DNA of 64,000 bases from Pseudoduganella violacea (GTDB lineage: Bacteria > Pseudomonadota > Gammaproteobacteria > Burkholderiales > Burkholderiaceae_D). Location of the stretch: assembly GCF_014191875.1 (NCBI RefSeq), contig NZ_JACHXD010000025.1:1-64000 (forward strand). The letters are read 5' to 3'. Position numbers and translations under genes: made by a program. A model generated the notes under the pieces. That model made no database searches and was not told the origin of the DNA. It saw nothing but the letters and a program-made list of their open reading frames with translations. Position 1 is the first letter of the stretch, and each line of letters opens with the position of its first letter. Below, one piece after another: positions 18,628 through 25,819 of the stretch.

Positions 18628-18691
18628 TCCGGGTGAACTCACTCAGGTAAGCCTGGCGCATCGCCTGGCAAGGTAACGGCAAGGGTCGCGC

Positions 18692-18720
18692 CCTATCCGG
18701 GCGCTGGTAAAACCGGTCAA
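18692..18720 (-). promoter_or_regulatory. candidate promoter of the pilus/tra operon
   Basis: On the minus strand, TTGACC (18720-18715), a 17-base spacer and GATAGG (18697-18692) form a plausible -35/-10 pair about 110 bases upstream of the transglycosylase start. The -35 overlaps the stop codon of the preceding hypothetical gene. The 12-mer ACCGGTCAATAG spanning the -35 (18712-18723, plus strand) recurs exactly at 28927-28938 upstream of the flhD-like gene. Confidence 0.4.
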
Positions 18721-19217
18721 TAGTGCGCGGCGGCACGCAATGCGATGTTGCGCCGCGCGTGGTCAAATATCCGGGCCTTCGCATTGGACGCCTGCATCGC
18801 CAGGGCCACGCAGCCGGTCGTAAAGTGATCGAGCTTAAATTGCGGGTGCGGATGGCGATTCAGTTCGGACTTCTGCAGGGCCAGCAATTGCCGGTACTGC
18901 ATCCGCCACATGGACTCCTGGCGCCGCGCCGTTTCCTGGTCGCGCAACACCAGCTGCGTATGCAGGAAGCCGAAGATGCGCACCGCAGGGTCCGCATCCT
19001 CAAACACCACTGATACGCAAGCGCTGATCAGGTCTGGATAGCGCAGCTTGGGCGAGCAGTTGCCGACATCGTTGTAGAGCACCTCCAGTAGATTGAATTC
19101 GTCGAGCCAGATCCGGGTGCCCACGATATCGACTTGGCGAGAACAGGCTGGCGTAGGCCGCGGAGAACTGGTGCCTTGGCCTGTCTGATATTCCGTGTGT
19201 ACGCTGCTTGTGTTCAT
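18717..19217 (-). CDS. hypothetical protein upstream of the tra operon
   Basis: 166 aa soluble protein without a recognised domain. The N-terminus (MNTSSVHTEYQTGQG) is polar. The middle reads as a helical/beta mixture (TRIWLDEFNLLEVLYNDVGN ... RIFGFLHTQLVLRDQETARRQESMWRMQYRQLLALQ) and the end is basic. I preferred the ATG at 19217 because TGGAAATGGGCC precedes it; the frame continues upstream to 19340 without a good site. Possibly an ICE-specific regulator or cytoplasmic accessory protein. Its stop codon sits in the candidate promoter of the tra operon. Confidence 0.65.
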   Translation of the reverse strand: MNTSSVHTEYQTGQGTSSPRPTPACSRQVDIVGTRIWLDEFNLLEVLYNDVGNCSPKLRYPDLISACVSVVFEDADPAVRIFGFLHTQLVLRDQETARRQESMWRMQYRQLLALQKSELNRHPHPQFKLDHFTTGCVALAMQASNAKARIFDHARRNIALRAAAHY

Positions 19218-19611
19218 GGCCCATTTCCAAAAATGACAATATCGGAGGGAATAGGCGCTACCATACGCCAGGCCGACGACTTCCACACCGACAAAGATGC
19301 CTTCTCTTGTGGCGCTTTTGGCCGGCGCGTGCAGAATCACATGGTATTTCGGTGTACTTCAGATGACGTGGGCACGAGAACCCATCCTCAACGGATGCCC
19401 GTTCATGTTTCGTGGCGCAGACTTATCGGACAGCGACGGCCAGATGCATTAGAGTATTGCTTGTTTATCAATCCGCTTTAAATTCACCGTCGATGATCCC
19501 AGGGCTACAAGACAGGTTGCGCTCAACGAGCCACAACAGCCTGCCCAGGCCGGGAACGTCGTCGTTTTACCAAAACAGGATAGGCCACTGTGCCCAGGGG
19601 ATAATCGATAC
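19218..19611. other. divergent intergenic region at the cargo boundary
   Basis: About 390 bp between the minus-strand hypothetical gene and the plus-strand serine hydrolase. It must hold promoters for both directions and the left boundary of the inserted cargo genes. I find no convincing terminal inverted repeat or target duplication. The part nearer the hydrolase (19430-19500) is visibly more AT-rich than the tra genes. Confidence 0.4.
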
Positions 19612-20724
19612 ATGATCATTCGCACTAACCGCCTAGCAGCAATTTGCCTCATCACGCTTGGATTCCACTGCACCCAAAGCACCGCAACGCCATTTGAGGA
19701 CGCCAACAGGCAGGCCAGGCAGTCAATCCAGCAGATCATGAAAGATCAACACATTCCAGGATTACAGATCGCCGTTATCAAGGATGGTCGCGTGATCCTG
19801 TCCGAGAGCTACGGCCTGGCCAACGTTGAAAACGGTGTGCCAGCGACCCGTACCACCTTGTTTCCGATTAATTCAGCAACCAAGTCGTTTACCGGCGTGG
19901 CGATGATGCAATTGGTCGAGGCCGGGCTGGTCGACCTCGATGCGCCCATCTCCCGCTACCTGGCTGATTTGCCTGATTGGTGGCGCGGCATTCGTATCCG
20001 GCAACTTCTTGCCCACACATCCGGGTTACCCGAGATCATTGATCAGAAGGGTCTGATCGGGGGTGGAACCGAACTCGCGGCCTGGGAAAACGTGAAGGCA
20101 AAACCCGTGGAAGCGCCTGCTGGCGAACAATTCGCATATAACCAGACCAACTATGGCTTACTGGCACAGGTGATTGCGAAGCAAACCAAGCAGCCCATCG
20201 AACGCTACATTGCGGAACGGCAGTTTGCACCTGCTGGCATGACCCTGTCCACGTTCGGGGACAGCTACGATCTGGTTCCAAACGCGGCAACGATCTATAG
20301 CCGCTCTCCGCGTGGCTCCCTGGCCAAGGACGACAACAACCGATTATCCCACTGGTTTTACGACATTCCATACAGCTTGTGGGCTGGTGCTGGCATCCAA
20401 ACCACTGCGGATGAAGTGGCGCGATGGCTTATTGCGCTAATGGACGGCCGGTTGATCGGCCGCTCGTCGATCCAGCGCATGTGGGCGCCCGAAAAACTCA
20501 ACAACGGTACTGATGGTGATTGGGCGGCTGGCTGGCCTGTGCTGCAAACGACACCCACCCGACAAGTCGCTGGCATCGGTGGTGCCAGGGCCGCCTTTAT
20601 CGTTGATGCCGAAGATCGGCTTGCGATCGTCGTCCTGACCAATCTTGCTGGCGCCAATCCCCAACGCTTCATACCACGCATAGCGGATTTTTATCGGCAA
20701 AGCCAAGTACGCGTAGCGGAATGA
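19612..20724 (+). CDS. serine hydrolase, class C beta-lactamase-like (S12)
   Basis: 370 aa exported protein (signal peptide MIIRTNRLAAICLITLGFHCTQSTA) of the S12 penicillin-binding-protein/beta-lactamase/esterase family. SxxK is SATK (Ser88, Lys91). The second motif reads YNQ at Tyr176, where classical class C enzymes have YxN. The C-terminal part keeps the fold (WAGAGIQTTADEVARWLIAL, VAGIGGARAAFIVDAEDRLAIVVLTN) but no clear KTG triad. It is more likely a D-aminopeptidase/esterase-type member than a clinically relevant beta-lactamase. It starts a plus-strand cargo block against the tra genes. Confidence 0.88.
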   Translation: MIIRTNRLAAICLITLGFHCTQSTATPFEDANRQARQSIQQIMKDQHIPGLQIAVIKDGRVILSESYGLANVENGVPATRTTLFPINSATKSFTGVAMMQLVEAGLVDLDAPISRYLADLPDWWRGIRIRQLLAHTSGLPEIIDQKGLIGGGTELAAWENVKAKPVEAPAGEQFAYNQTNYGLLAQVIAKQTKQPIERYIAERQFAPAGMTLSTFGDSYDLVPNAATIYSRSPRGSLAKDDNNRLSHWFYDIPYSLWAGAGIQTTADEVARWLIALMDGRLIGRSSIQRMWAPEKLNNGTDGDWAAGWPVLQTTPTRQVAGIGGARAAFIVDAEDRLAIVVLTNLAGANPQRFIPRIADFYRQSQVRVAE

Positions 20725-20847
20725 ACCGCGGTGGCGCGCCAATGGAACATCTATGCTGGGGCAGTTCGCTTCCCACCTGGCCAATAACGGCTGCGGATGC
20801 TGGCTTTGTGCTCATTACCCCCCTCGAAACTGTCAAGCCACGTGAAC

Positions 20848-20872
20848 ACTCCTGACAAGATCTGTCAGGAGT
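20848..20872. promoter_or_regulatory. perfect palindromic operator upstream of the DJ-1 gene
   Basis: Perfect 10-bp inverted repeat ACTCCTGACA / TGTCAGGAGT with a 5-base centre (AGATC). It lies 60 bp before the DJ-1/PfpI start and just upstream of a TATACT hexamer at 20879-20884 that would serve as a -10 box, so a bound regulator would cover the -35 zone. No T-tract follows, which argues against a terminator for the upstream serine hydrolase, though that role is not excluded. Confidence 0.6.
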
Positions 20873-20931
20873 CCCTTCTATACTAAGCCATCATTTTCTG
20901 AAATTTGTATCGTGCTTTGAAAGGTAAATAG

Positions 20932-21501
20932 ATGGCTAAAGTCGCTTTAATATTGACGCCTGGTTTCGCCGACTGGGAATATGCTTACATCGCCGGAACT
21001 GGGGTAGCGTACTACGGCATAGATGTCAGATTCTTCTCGCCAACGCCGGGACGTTTTAGCTCGCAAGGCGGCTTGAACGTCGCCGTGCATGAAGGCCTGC
21101 AACACTGCCTGGACTGGCAACCCAATGTCGTCGGCATCATCGGCGGGCAGATCTGGGAAGGGACGGACGCGCCAGAGTTGACCGAATTTCTCCTGCAAAG
21201 CCGATCCAATGGCGCGACCATTGCCGGTATTTGCGGTGGGACGCTGGCACTGGCCAGGGCAGGACTTCTGGACACGATTCCGCATACCTCGAACAGTATC
21301 GACTTCTTGGAGAAAAATGCTCAAGGCTACAAGGGCGCTGCGCTCTATCAGGAGAGCCGCCGTGCCATCGCTGCCGAGCGGGTCATCACGGCGCCGGGAC
21401 CTGCGCCGATCAGTTTTACCTGTGCCGTGTTTGAGGCTGCGGGACTGCAGCCAGAAGTCACAGCACAACTGAGCGGAATGCTGGCATCGGAATCAATCTG
21501 A
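20932..21501 (+). CDS. DJ-1/PfpI family glutamine-amidotransferase-like protein
   Basis: 189 aa single-domain protein of the DJ-1/PfpI superfamily. The nucleophile elbow is AGICGGTLALARAGLL with Cys101, and the early acidic residue (DWEYAYI) is in the expected place. The HTSN segment after the elbow replaces the usual HxT region. Related proteins are YdeA/YajL-type or cysteine hydratase-like enzymes; exact activity cannot be told. AAAGGTAAATAG precedes the ATG. It sits between a palindromic operator and a convergent terminator as a self-contained transcription unit. Confidence 0.88.
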   Translation: MAKVALILTPGFADWEYAYIAGTGVAYYGIDVRFFSPTPGRFSSQGGLNVAVHEGLQHCLDWQPNVVGIIGGQIWEGTDAPELTEFLLQSRSNGATIAGICGGTLALARAGLLDTIPHTSNSIDFLEKNAQGYKGAALYQESRRAIAAERVITAPGPAPISFTCAVFEAAGLQPEVTAQLSGMLASESI

Positions 21502-21511
21502 TCATCAGGGC

Positions 21512-21549
21512 CTGTCAGAAATTTTCCCCTCACACAAAATTTCTGACAG
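21512..21549. terminator. bidirectional hairpin between convergent cargo genes
   Basis: Perfect 14-bp inverted repeat CTGTCAGAAATTTT / AAAATTTCTGACAG with a 10-base loop, located between the end of the DJ-1 gene (plus) and the end of the epoxide-hydrolase-like gene (minus). A T-run closes the stem's inner part on each strand. It fits a two-way terminator between converging genes. Confidence 0.7.
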
Positions 21550-21607
21550 ACTTGTTTGATTGCTCGCAGAATTGCCCCACTTCGATTGGGCCATTTTTCA
21601 GTGCAAA

Positions 21608-22582
21608 CTAACCCAATGTACGAAGAAACTCAATCAGAGAGGCGTTTACCGTTTCAGCAGCCTCTTGCTGTAACCAGTGTCCTGCATCGGGAATCGTGTA
21701 TGAGCCACGCAGATTGGGCGCAAGTTGGGGTATGCGCGAAATAATGTCTTTCATCCCCGGAATAGCTAGCCCGGTATCTCGCTCACCTACCATATAGAGT
21801 GCCGGTGTGGGAACCGTTACGCCATCAAAAGCGCCTTGCAATTGCCAGTTTCTGTCCAGATTGAGGTAATAGTTCAAGGCTCCCTGGAAGCCCGTCCTTT
21901 CGAAGGTTCGGACGAAGATGTCGAAGTCTTGCTCAGTCATCCATGCAGGCATTTGAATCGGCTCTGGAAGACCAGCCAAGTACTGACGATGTTTGGAAAC
22001 CATCGAGAACGGATTGGGCGAATTCTCGTTACGTTCCCCGATATCGCCTGACGCATTGAAATATATCCTCTTCAACGTCGACTTAACATCTGCTTCAAGC
22101 TCATCCTTTGCCGACGAGGCACAGAAATAATGCGTATAAAACCAAGCTTCTTCATTGTTGGGAAATAGTCGACTCGGCAACATCGGCGCCTTAGCCATCA
22201 GCGGCACGCCAAGAGCTACGACGGCGCGAAAACGGTCTGGCCTCACCTGCACTGCCTGCCATGCAATAGTGGCCCCCCAATCGTTTCCGACAACAACGGC
22301 CTGGGGCTCTCCTAATACGTCCAAAAGGCCGACTAAGTCAGCCACGATATCCAACGTAGTATAGGTGCCACTGTCACTTGGACTGTCACTCTTTCCGTAT
22401 CCCCGTAAGTCCGGCGCTATGGCACGAAAGCCTGCGGCTGCAAGGACCGGGAGCTGGTTTCGCCATGCGTATGATGTTTCGGGAAAACCATGTAGCAGTA
22501 ATACAATTGGGCCTCTTCCTTCTTCTACGATGTGCAAACGAATACCATTCGTCATGACAATTGATTGAGTACAAGATGCCAT
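21608..22582 (-). CDS. alpha/beta hydrolase, epoxide hydrolase-like
   Basis: 324 aa alpha/beta-hydrolase of the epoxide hydrolase / haloacid-dehalogenating branch. The oxyanion motif is HGFPETSYAW (His31), the nucleophile elbow is GNDWGA with Asp101 as nucleophile (Asp rather than Ser marks this branch), and the catalytic His302 is in DAGHWLQQE. A cap domain covers residues 135-230. It is divergently transcribed from an Rrf2-type regulator 72 bp away, the usual arrangement for a regulator and its target, so it may be induced by an electrophilic or toxic substrate. Accessory cargo of the ICE. Confidence 0.9.
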   Translation of the reverse strand: MASCTQSIVMTNGIRLHIVEEGRGPIVLLLHGFPETSYAWRNQLPVLAAAGFRAIAPDLRGYGKSDSPSDSGTYTTLDIVADLVGLLDVLGEPQAVVVGNDWGATIAWQAVQVRPDRFRAVVALGVPLMAKAPMLPSRLFPNNEEAWFYTHYFCASSAKDELEADVKSTLKRIYFNASGDIGERNENSPNPFSMVSKHRQYLAGLPEPIQMPAWMTEQDFDIFVRTFERTGFQGALNYYLNLDRNWQLQGAFDGVTVPTPALYMVGERDTGLAIPGMKDIISRIPQLAPNLRGSYTIPDAGHWLQQEAAETVNASLIEFLRTLG

Positions 22583-22654
22583 GATGCTCTCCTCTCGCTA
22601 TACCGGACCGGCATATCGTAACATCATAAGTAACAATTTAAAAGGCCAGATTAG
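22583..22654. promoter_or_regulatory. shared promoter region, hydrolase / Rrf2 regulator
   Basis: 72-bp divergent spacer containing CCGGACCGG (a near-palindrome) and the direct repeat GTAAC-ATCATAA-GTAAC in an AT-rich context. It is the obvious place for the Rrf2-type regulator to bind and control both genes. The exact operator cannot be assigned by eye. Confidence 0.5.
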
Positions 22655-23074
22655 ATGCAACAAGATACAAGGCTAGCGCGACTTCTCCATGTGCTGCTTC
22701 ACATGCAGCTCAGAGGTGGCTCAACCACATCCGAAACGATTGCCCAGATGCTTCACACAAACCCCTCTTTGGTGCGACGTACGATGGCGTGTTTGCGCGA
22801 TGCGGGCTACGTGAAAGCAGAGCGGGGCCCCGGTGGCGGATGGCACCTTTCCTGTAGCCTGTCAGAGGTGACGGTAAAGGACGTTCACAACACGCTCCCC
22901 CGCACCAATGTATTCACATTTGGGCCTGCCCAAGATAATCCTGCATGTCCGGTTGAAGCAGCCGTCAACGCGCATTTAAACGCGGCGATGGAGGAAGCCG
23001 AAAGCACCCTGCTAAGGATTATGGGCGGGACCAGTCTCGCCGACCTGGTTAAGAAAATGGGACCACCGCTTTAA
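22655..23074 (+). CDS. Rrf2 family transcriptional regulator
   Basis: 139 aa winged-helix regulator. The N-terminal Rrf2 DNA-binding unit is clear: LARLLHVLLHMQL, TSETIAQMLHTNPSLVRRTMACLRDAGYVKAERGPGGGWHLS. The three-cysteine iron-sulfur cluster motif of IscR/NsrR is absent: only Cys residues near 54, 66 and in NPACPVE (about 93) are present, not in the cluster spacing. It therefore resembles the YwnA/cluster-free branch. It diverges from the epoxide-hydrolase-like gene and probably represses it and itself. Confidence 0.87.
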   Translation: MQQDTRLARLLHVLLHMQLRGGSTTSETIAQMLHTNPSLVRRTMACLRDAGYVKAERGPGGGWHLSCSLSEVTVKDVHNTLPRTNVFTFGPAQDNPACPVEAAVNAHLNAAMEEAESTLLRIMGGTSLADLVKKMGPPL

Positions 23075-23082
23075 AGACAGTT

Positions 23083-23102
23083 CTGCCTCCCCTGAGAGGC
23101 AG
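23083..23102. terminator. stem-loop after the Rrf2 gene
   Basis: CTGCCTC / GAGGCAG, 7-bp perfect arms with a 6-base loop, nine bases after the rrf2 stop codon. No T-tract follows, so it would be a weak or factor-dependent terminator at the end of the cargo block. Confidence 0.45.
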
Positions 23103-23291
23103 CAAACTCTACGAAGCGATTCATCGTCAAATGGATCCGCTTTTACAGCGCCAGGCCAAAGGTCTCTGTCCTGTATTCTGTGTCCCTGCCCTTCCCCATC
23201 GACATATCTACCCCCGGCACACACCACCGCTCCCTTTACTCATCAGCGCAATCGGGGCCAGGCAACGCTTATTCCCCTCTGACTTCACAAG
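23103..23291. other. intergenic region, right boundary of the cargo patch
   Basis: About 190 bp between the rrf2 stem-loop and the end of the DUF4400 gene. No gene, promoter or inverted repeat of note. The base composition returns here to the GC-rich level of the tra genes, so the recombination boundary of the cargo block probably lies near this point. Confidence 0.3.
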
Positions 23292-23909
23292 CTATTTCTT
23301 GTGATAGTTGGCCAACGCCACATTGGCCATCACGCTTCCCGTCAACGCCAGCGAAGGCAGCGCGATGGATGGCAACGTGGTGGGGACGACGCAAGCCAGT
23401 ATGGCCAGGCAGACCGTCAGGATCACCCCGCAAGCACACGCCGCAAACACTTCCGGCCGATGCGCGACCAGCTCCTTTCCCTTGACCGCCCGCCGGACCA
23501 GGCCATCAACGACGGCCAGGCCCAGGAACAGCAGCAATGCGCCAGACAGGCAGGCTAATACCGCTAGCCGGTAGGTGGCCAGCAGCACCAGGGCGTTCAA
23601 GGAACGGAAGTACGCGTTGCCGGCCAGCCGGTTGCCCATCGCTCCCACCTCCCCCTGGACGACCGAATCGACCGCCGGCCGATTCGCTTCGGCTTTCGGC
23701 ATGAGAGGAGCCTGGCGCGGCGGCGGCGCCTGCAACGCGAACAGGGTTTCCAGCATCTTGCGCGCATGCGCCTCGCCCCAGAACGCGCGATGGTTCGCAT
23801 GCTCGGTGCGGATCTGGGCAAGAAACGTCTGCGCCGGATAGGCCGACGGCAGGTACAGCACCAGAAGCAGCAGCGTCAGCAGGGACGCAATGGTGACGAT
23901 CCGGATCAT
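23292..23909 (-). CDS. DUF4400 integrating-element membrane protein
   Basis: 205 aa inner-membrane protein of the type found next to traD in SXT/TOL/PFGI-like elements (DUF4400 / ICE membrane protein family). It has a first helix at residues 5-25 (IASLLTLLLLVLYLPSAY), a periplasmic part with HANHRAFWGEAHARKM, then three more helices (LNALVLLATYRLAVLACLSGALLLFLGLAVVDGLV, VFAACACGVILTVCLAILACVV, SIALPSLALTGSVMANVA). The start overlaps the traD stop. Its role is unknown; the steady linkage to TraD suggests coupling-protein function. Confidence 0.85.
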   Translation of the reverse strand: MIRIVTIASLLTLLLLVLYLPSAYPAQTFLAQIRTEHANHRAFWGEAHARKMLETLFALQAPPPRQAPLMPKAEANRPAVDSVVQGEVGAMGNRLAGNAYFRSLNALVLLATYRLAVLACLSGALLLFLGLAVVDGLVRRAVKGKELVAHRPEVFAACACGVILTVCLAILACVVPTTLPSIALPSLALTGSVMANVALANYHKK

Positions 23910-25819
23910 GGTGGCACGCCCTCCTTCGCGCTGCCGCCGTCGCCTTCGGCGTCACCCGGATCGAGCAGCGCCAGGCGCCCCTTGCACAGGCGGCCACCGG
24001 CCACCGAGGCAAAAAACTGCAGGTTGGGCAGTTTGCCCAAGAGCGACATCGGCACCAGCTCGTTCATCTCCTCCGTGATCTGGGTCGAGTCAACCGCCGT
24101 GAAGTCCCCAAGGTGGCCATCGTGGGCGGTATTGCGCCCCACCTTCATATTGTGGATGGCCGTCTGGCCGAAGGTCTCGTTGATGAACTTCTGGGTCGGC
24201 TGGTCCTTGGTGCGGAACGCGATCATATTGTTCAAGTTGCCCAGCGCCATGCGCGCCGCTTCCTCGCTGCCCAGGCGTTCGGCCAGGTCGGCAATGGTCT
24301 GCATGGCCGCCGTCGTGTAAACGCCGCCTTCGGCGCCCTTGTTCATGATCTCGATTAACGGCTTGTTGATGACGTTCGACACCTCGTCGACAAACAGTGA
24401 GATGCGCCGGTAGCCGCCCAGGTTGTAGCGAATGCCCGAGCGCGCCGCCAGATCAGCCAGCGACATCGCGCCGATGGCCGAGGCCACCGAGGGATCGGGC
24501 AGCGAATCGAGGCAGATCAGGAGCACATGGCCGGCGCGCTCGATCTTCTCCAGATTCATGATGGGGCGCTCGTCGTCGACGTCGAACGGATCGGGCGACA
24601 GGCTGCGGCCCAGGTCGCCCGAAGTCAGCATCGACAGGATGGGCAGGAGGTTGGCGGTGATCTTCTGGTAGTGTTCCCGGTTGTGGCGGAACACCCGCAC
24701 CTGGGAATCGATGGCTTTGTCGCGCCGGGAGGCGTGGACGTGGCGCTCATAGTACTCGACGAAGGCCAACAGCTCGGCGCTGGCAATGGGCGAAGGCGAT
24801 TTGATGCTGCCGCGCCGCACCCGCTCCAACAGGTGCACCAGGTCCGGCTCCGTGCGCCAGTGCATACCCAGCAACGCCTCGTAGAAACGCTCCAGCGAGC
24901 GCTCCAATACCGGCTCGATGCCGCCCTCGATGTACTGCATCAGCTTCATCAGGTTCGGGCGCATTTCCAGCCGGATCATGCCCTGCGTGACCACATTGAC
25001 GGCATCCCAGCCGAAGGCCGAGAACGTCCCGGCGGTGTCGGGCGGCAGGATGGCCTGGATGCGCGACGCGATCTCGGTCGGCTTTTGCCAATTGAAGGTG
25101 AAGTCGAGGCGCGCCCCGGTTTCCGGGAAGGCCGGGTGGAACCACAGGAAGGTGTCGGGATCGCGGTAGTCGGCACAGGCGCGCATGACCAGGCGTTTGA
25201 GCCGCTGCGAATTCTTCGGGTCCAAAATGATGACCACGTCGCCCCGGCGGATCGCCTGCGTGATCAGCCAACCCAGACAGACGCCCTTGCCCGACTGCGT
25301 GGTGCCAACGACTAACGTGCCGCCTTCGAAATTTTGCAACGGGCGCATCAGCACCTGTTCGCTGCGCTCAACACCGTGGATGTAAGGCAGGCCGATCTCG
25401 GCGTCCGGCTGCGGATTGTCCACATAGCCCAACAACAGCAGGAGCGCCGGCGCGATACGCATTTCCCGGTAGTCGATCTTGGCCAGCTCATACAGGCGCT
25501 GGGAATGGATCGGCAACCATTCGAAGCCGAAACCAAAGACCACCTGGCCGGGGTCCCTGGTCAGCACCGCCAAGTCGCCTGTCGTGATGCGCTGCATGGC
25601 CCGGCCGGAGAGCGCCGCGCGGATGGCGACGATGCGCAGTCCCTGGCGCAGGCGCACGATGGCCATCACCACGCACAGCGCCAGCAGGAAGAGGCCCAGG
25701 CGATACGGAATGGCCTGGGGCGTGAACGCCAGGTAGGCCAGTGCCCCGCCCCCCCAGCATGCGGCGGCCCGAAGCTCCAGCGGGCTGCGCCATGGCATCT
25801 CATACTGGCGCAGCAGCAT
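23906..25819 (-). CDS. traD: TraD, type IV coupling protein (SXT/TOL type)
   Basis: 637 aa membrane-anchored ATPase that brings the relaxase-DNA complex to the channel. Two N-terminal membrane helices lie at about residues 20-60. Walker A is GTTQSGKG near residue 173 and Walker B ISLFVDEVSN near residue 477; the motif KFINETFGQTAI is seen in SXT-type TraD. GGAGAAGGCG precedes ATG at 25819. It overlaps traI by 20 bases and DUF4400 by 4, so all three are translated as a coupled unit. Confidence 0.95.
   Translation of the reverse strand: MLLRQYEMPWRSPLELRAAACWGGGALAYLAFTPQAIPYRLGLFLLALCVVMAIVRLRQGLRIVAIRAALSGRAMQRITTGDLAVLTRDPGQVVFGFGFEWLPIHSQRLYELAKIDYREMRIAPALLLLLGYVDNPQPDAEIGLPYIHGVERSEQVLMRPLQNFEGGTLVVGTTQSGKGVCLGWLITQAIRRGDVVIILDPKNSQRLKRLVMRACADYRDPDTFLWFHPAFPETGARLDFTFNWQKPTEIASRIQAILPPDTAGTFSAFGWDAVNVVTQGMIRLEMRPNLMKLMQYIEGGIEPVLERSLERFYEALLGMHWRTEPDLVHLLERVRRGSIKSPSPIASAELLAFVEYYERHVHASRRDKAIDSQVRVFRHNREHYQKITANLLPILSMLTSGDLGRSLSPDPFDVDDERPIMNLEKIERAGHVLLICLDSLPDPSVASAIGAMSLADLAARSGIRYNLGGYRRISLFVDEVSNVINKPLIEIMNKGAEGGVYTTAAMQTIADLAERLGSEEAARMALGNLNNMIAFRTKDQPTQKFINETFGQTAIHNMKVGRNTAHDGHLGDFTAVDSTQITEEMNELVPMSLLGKLPNLQFFASVAGGRLCKGRLALLDPGDAEGDGGSAKEGVPP

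Noticed and set aside
23766-24320. plus-strand open frame across the DUF4400/traD junction
   Set aside because: Overlaps two coupled tra genes and shows no start signal or family.
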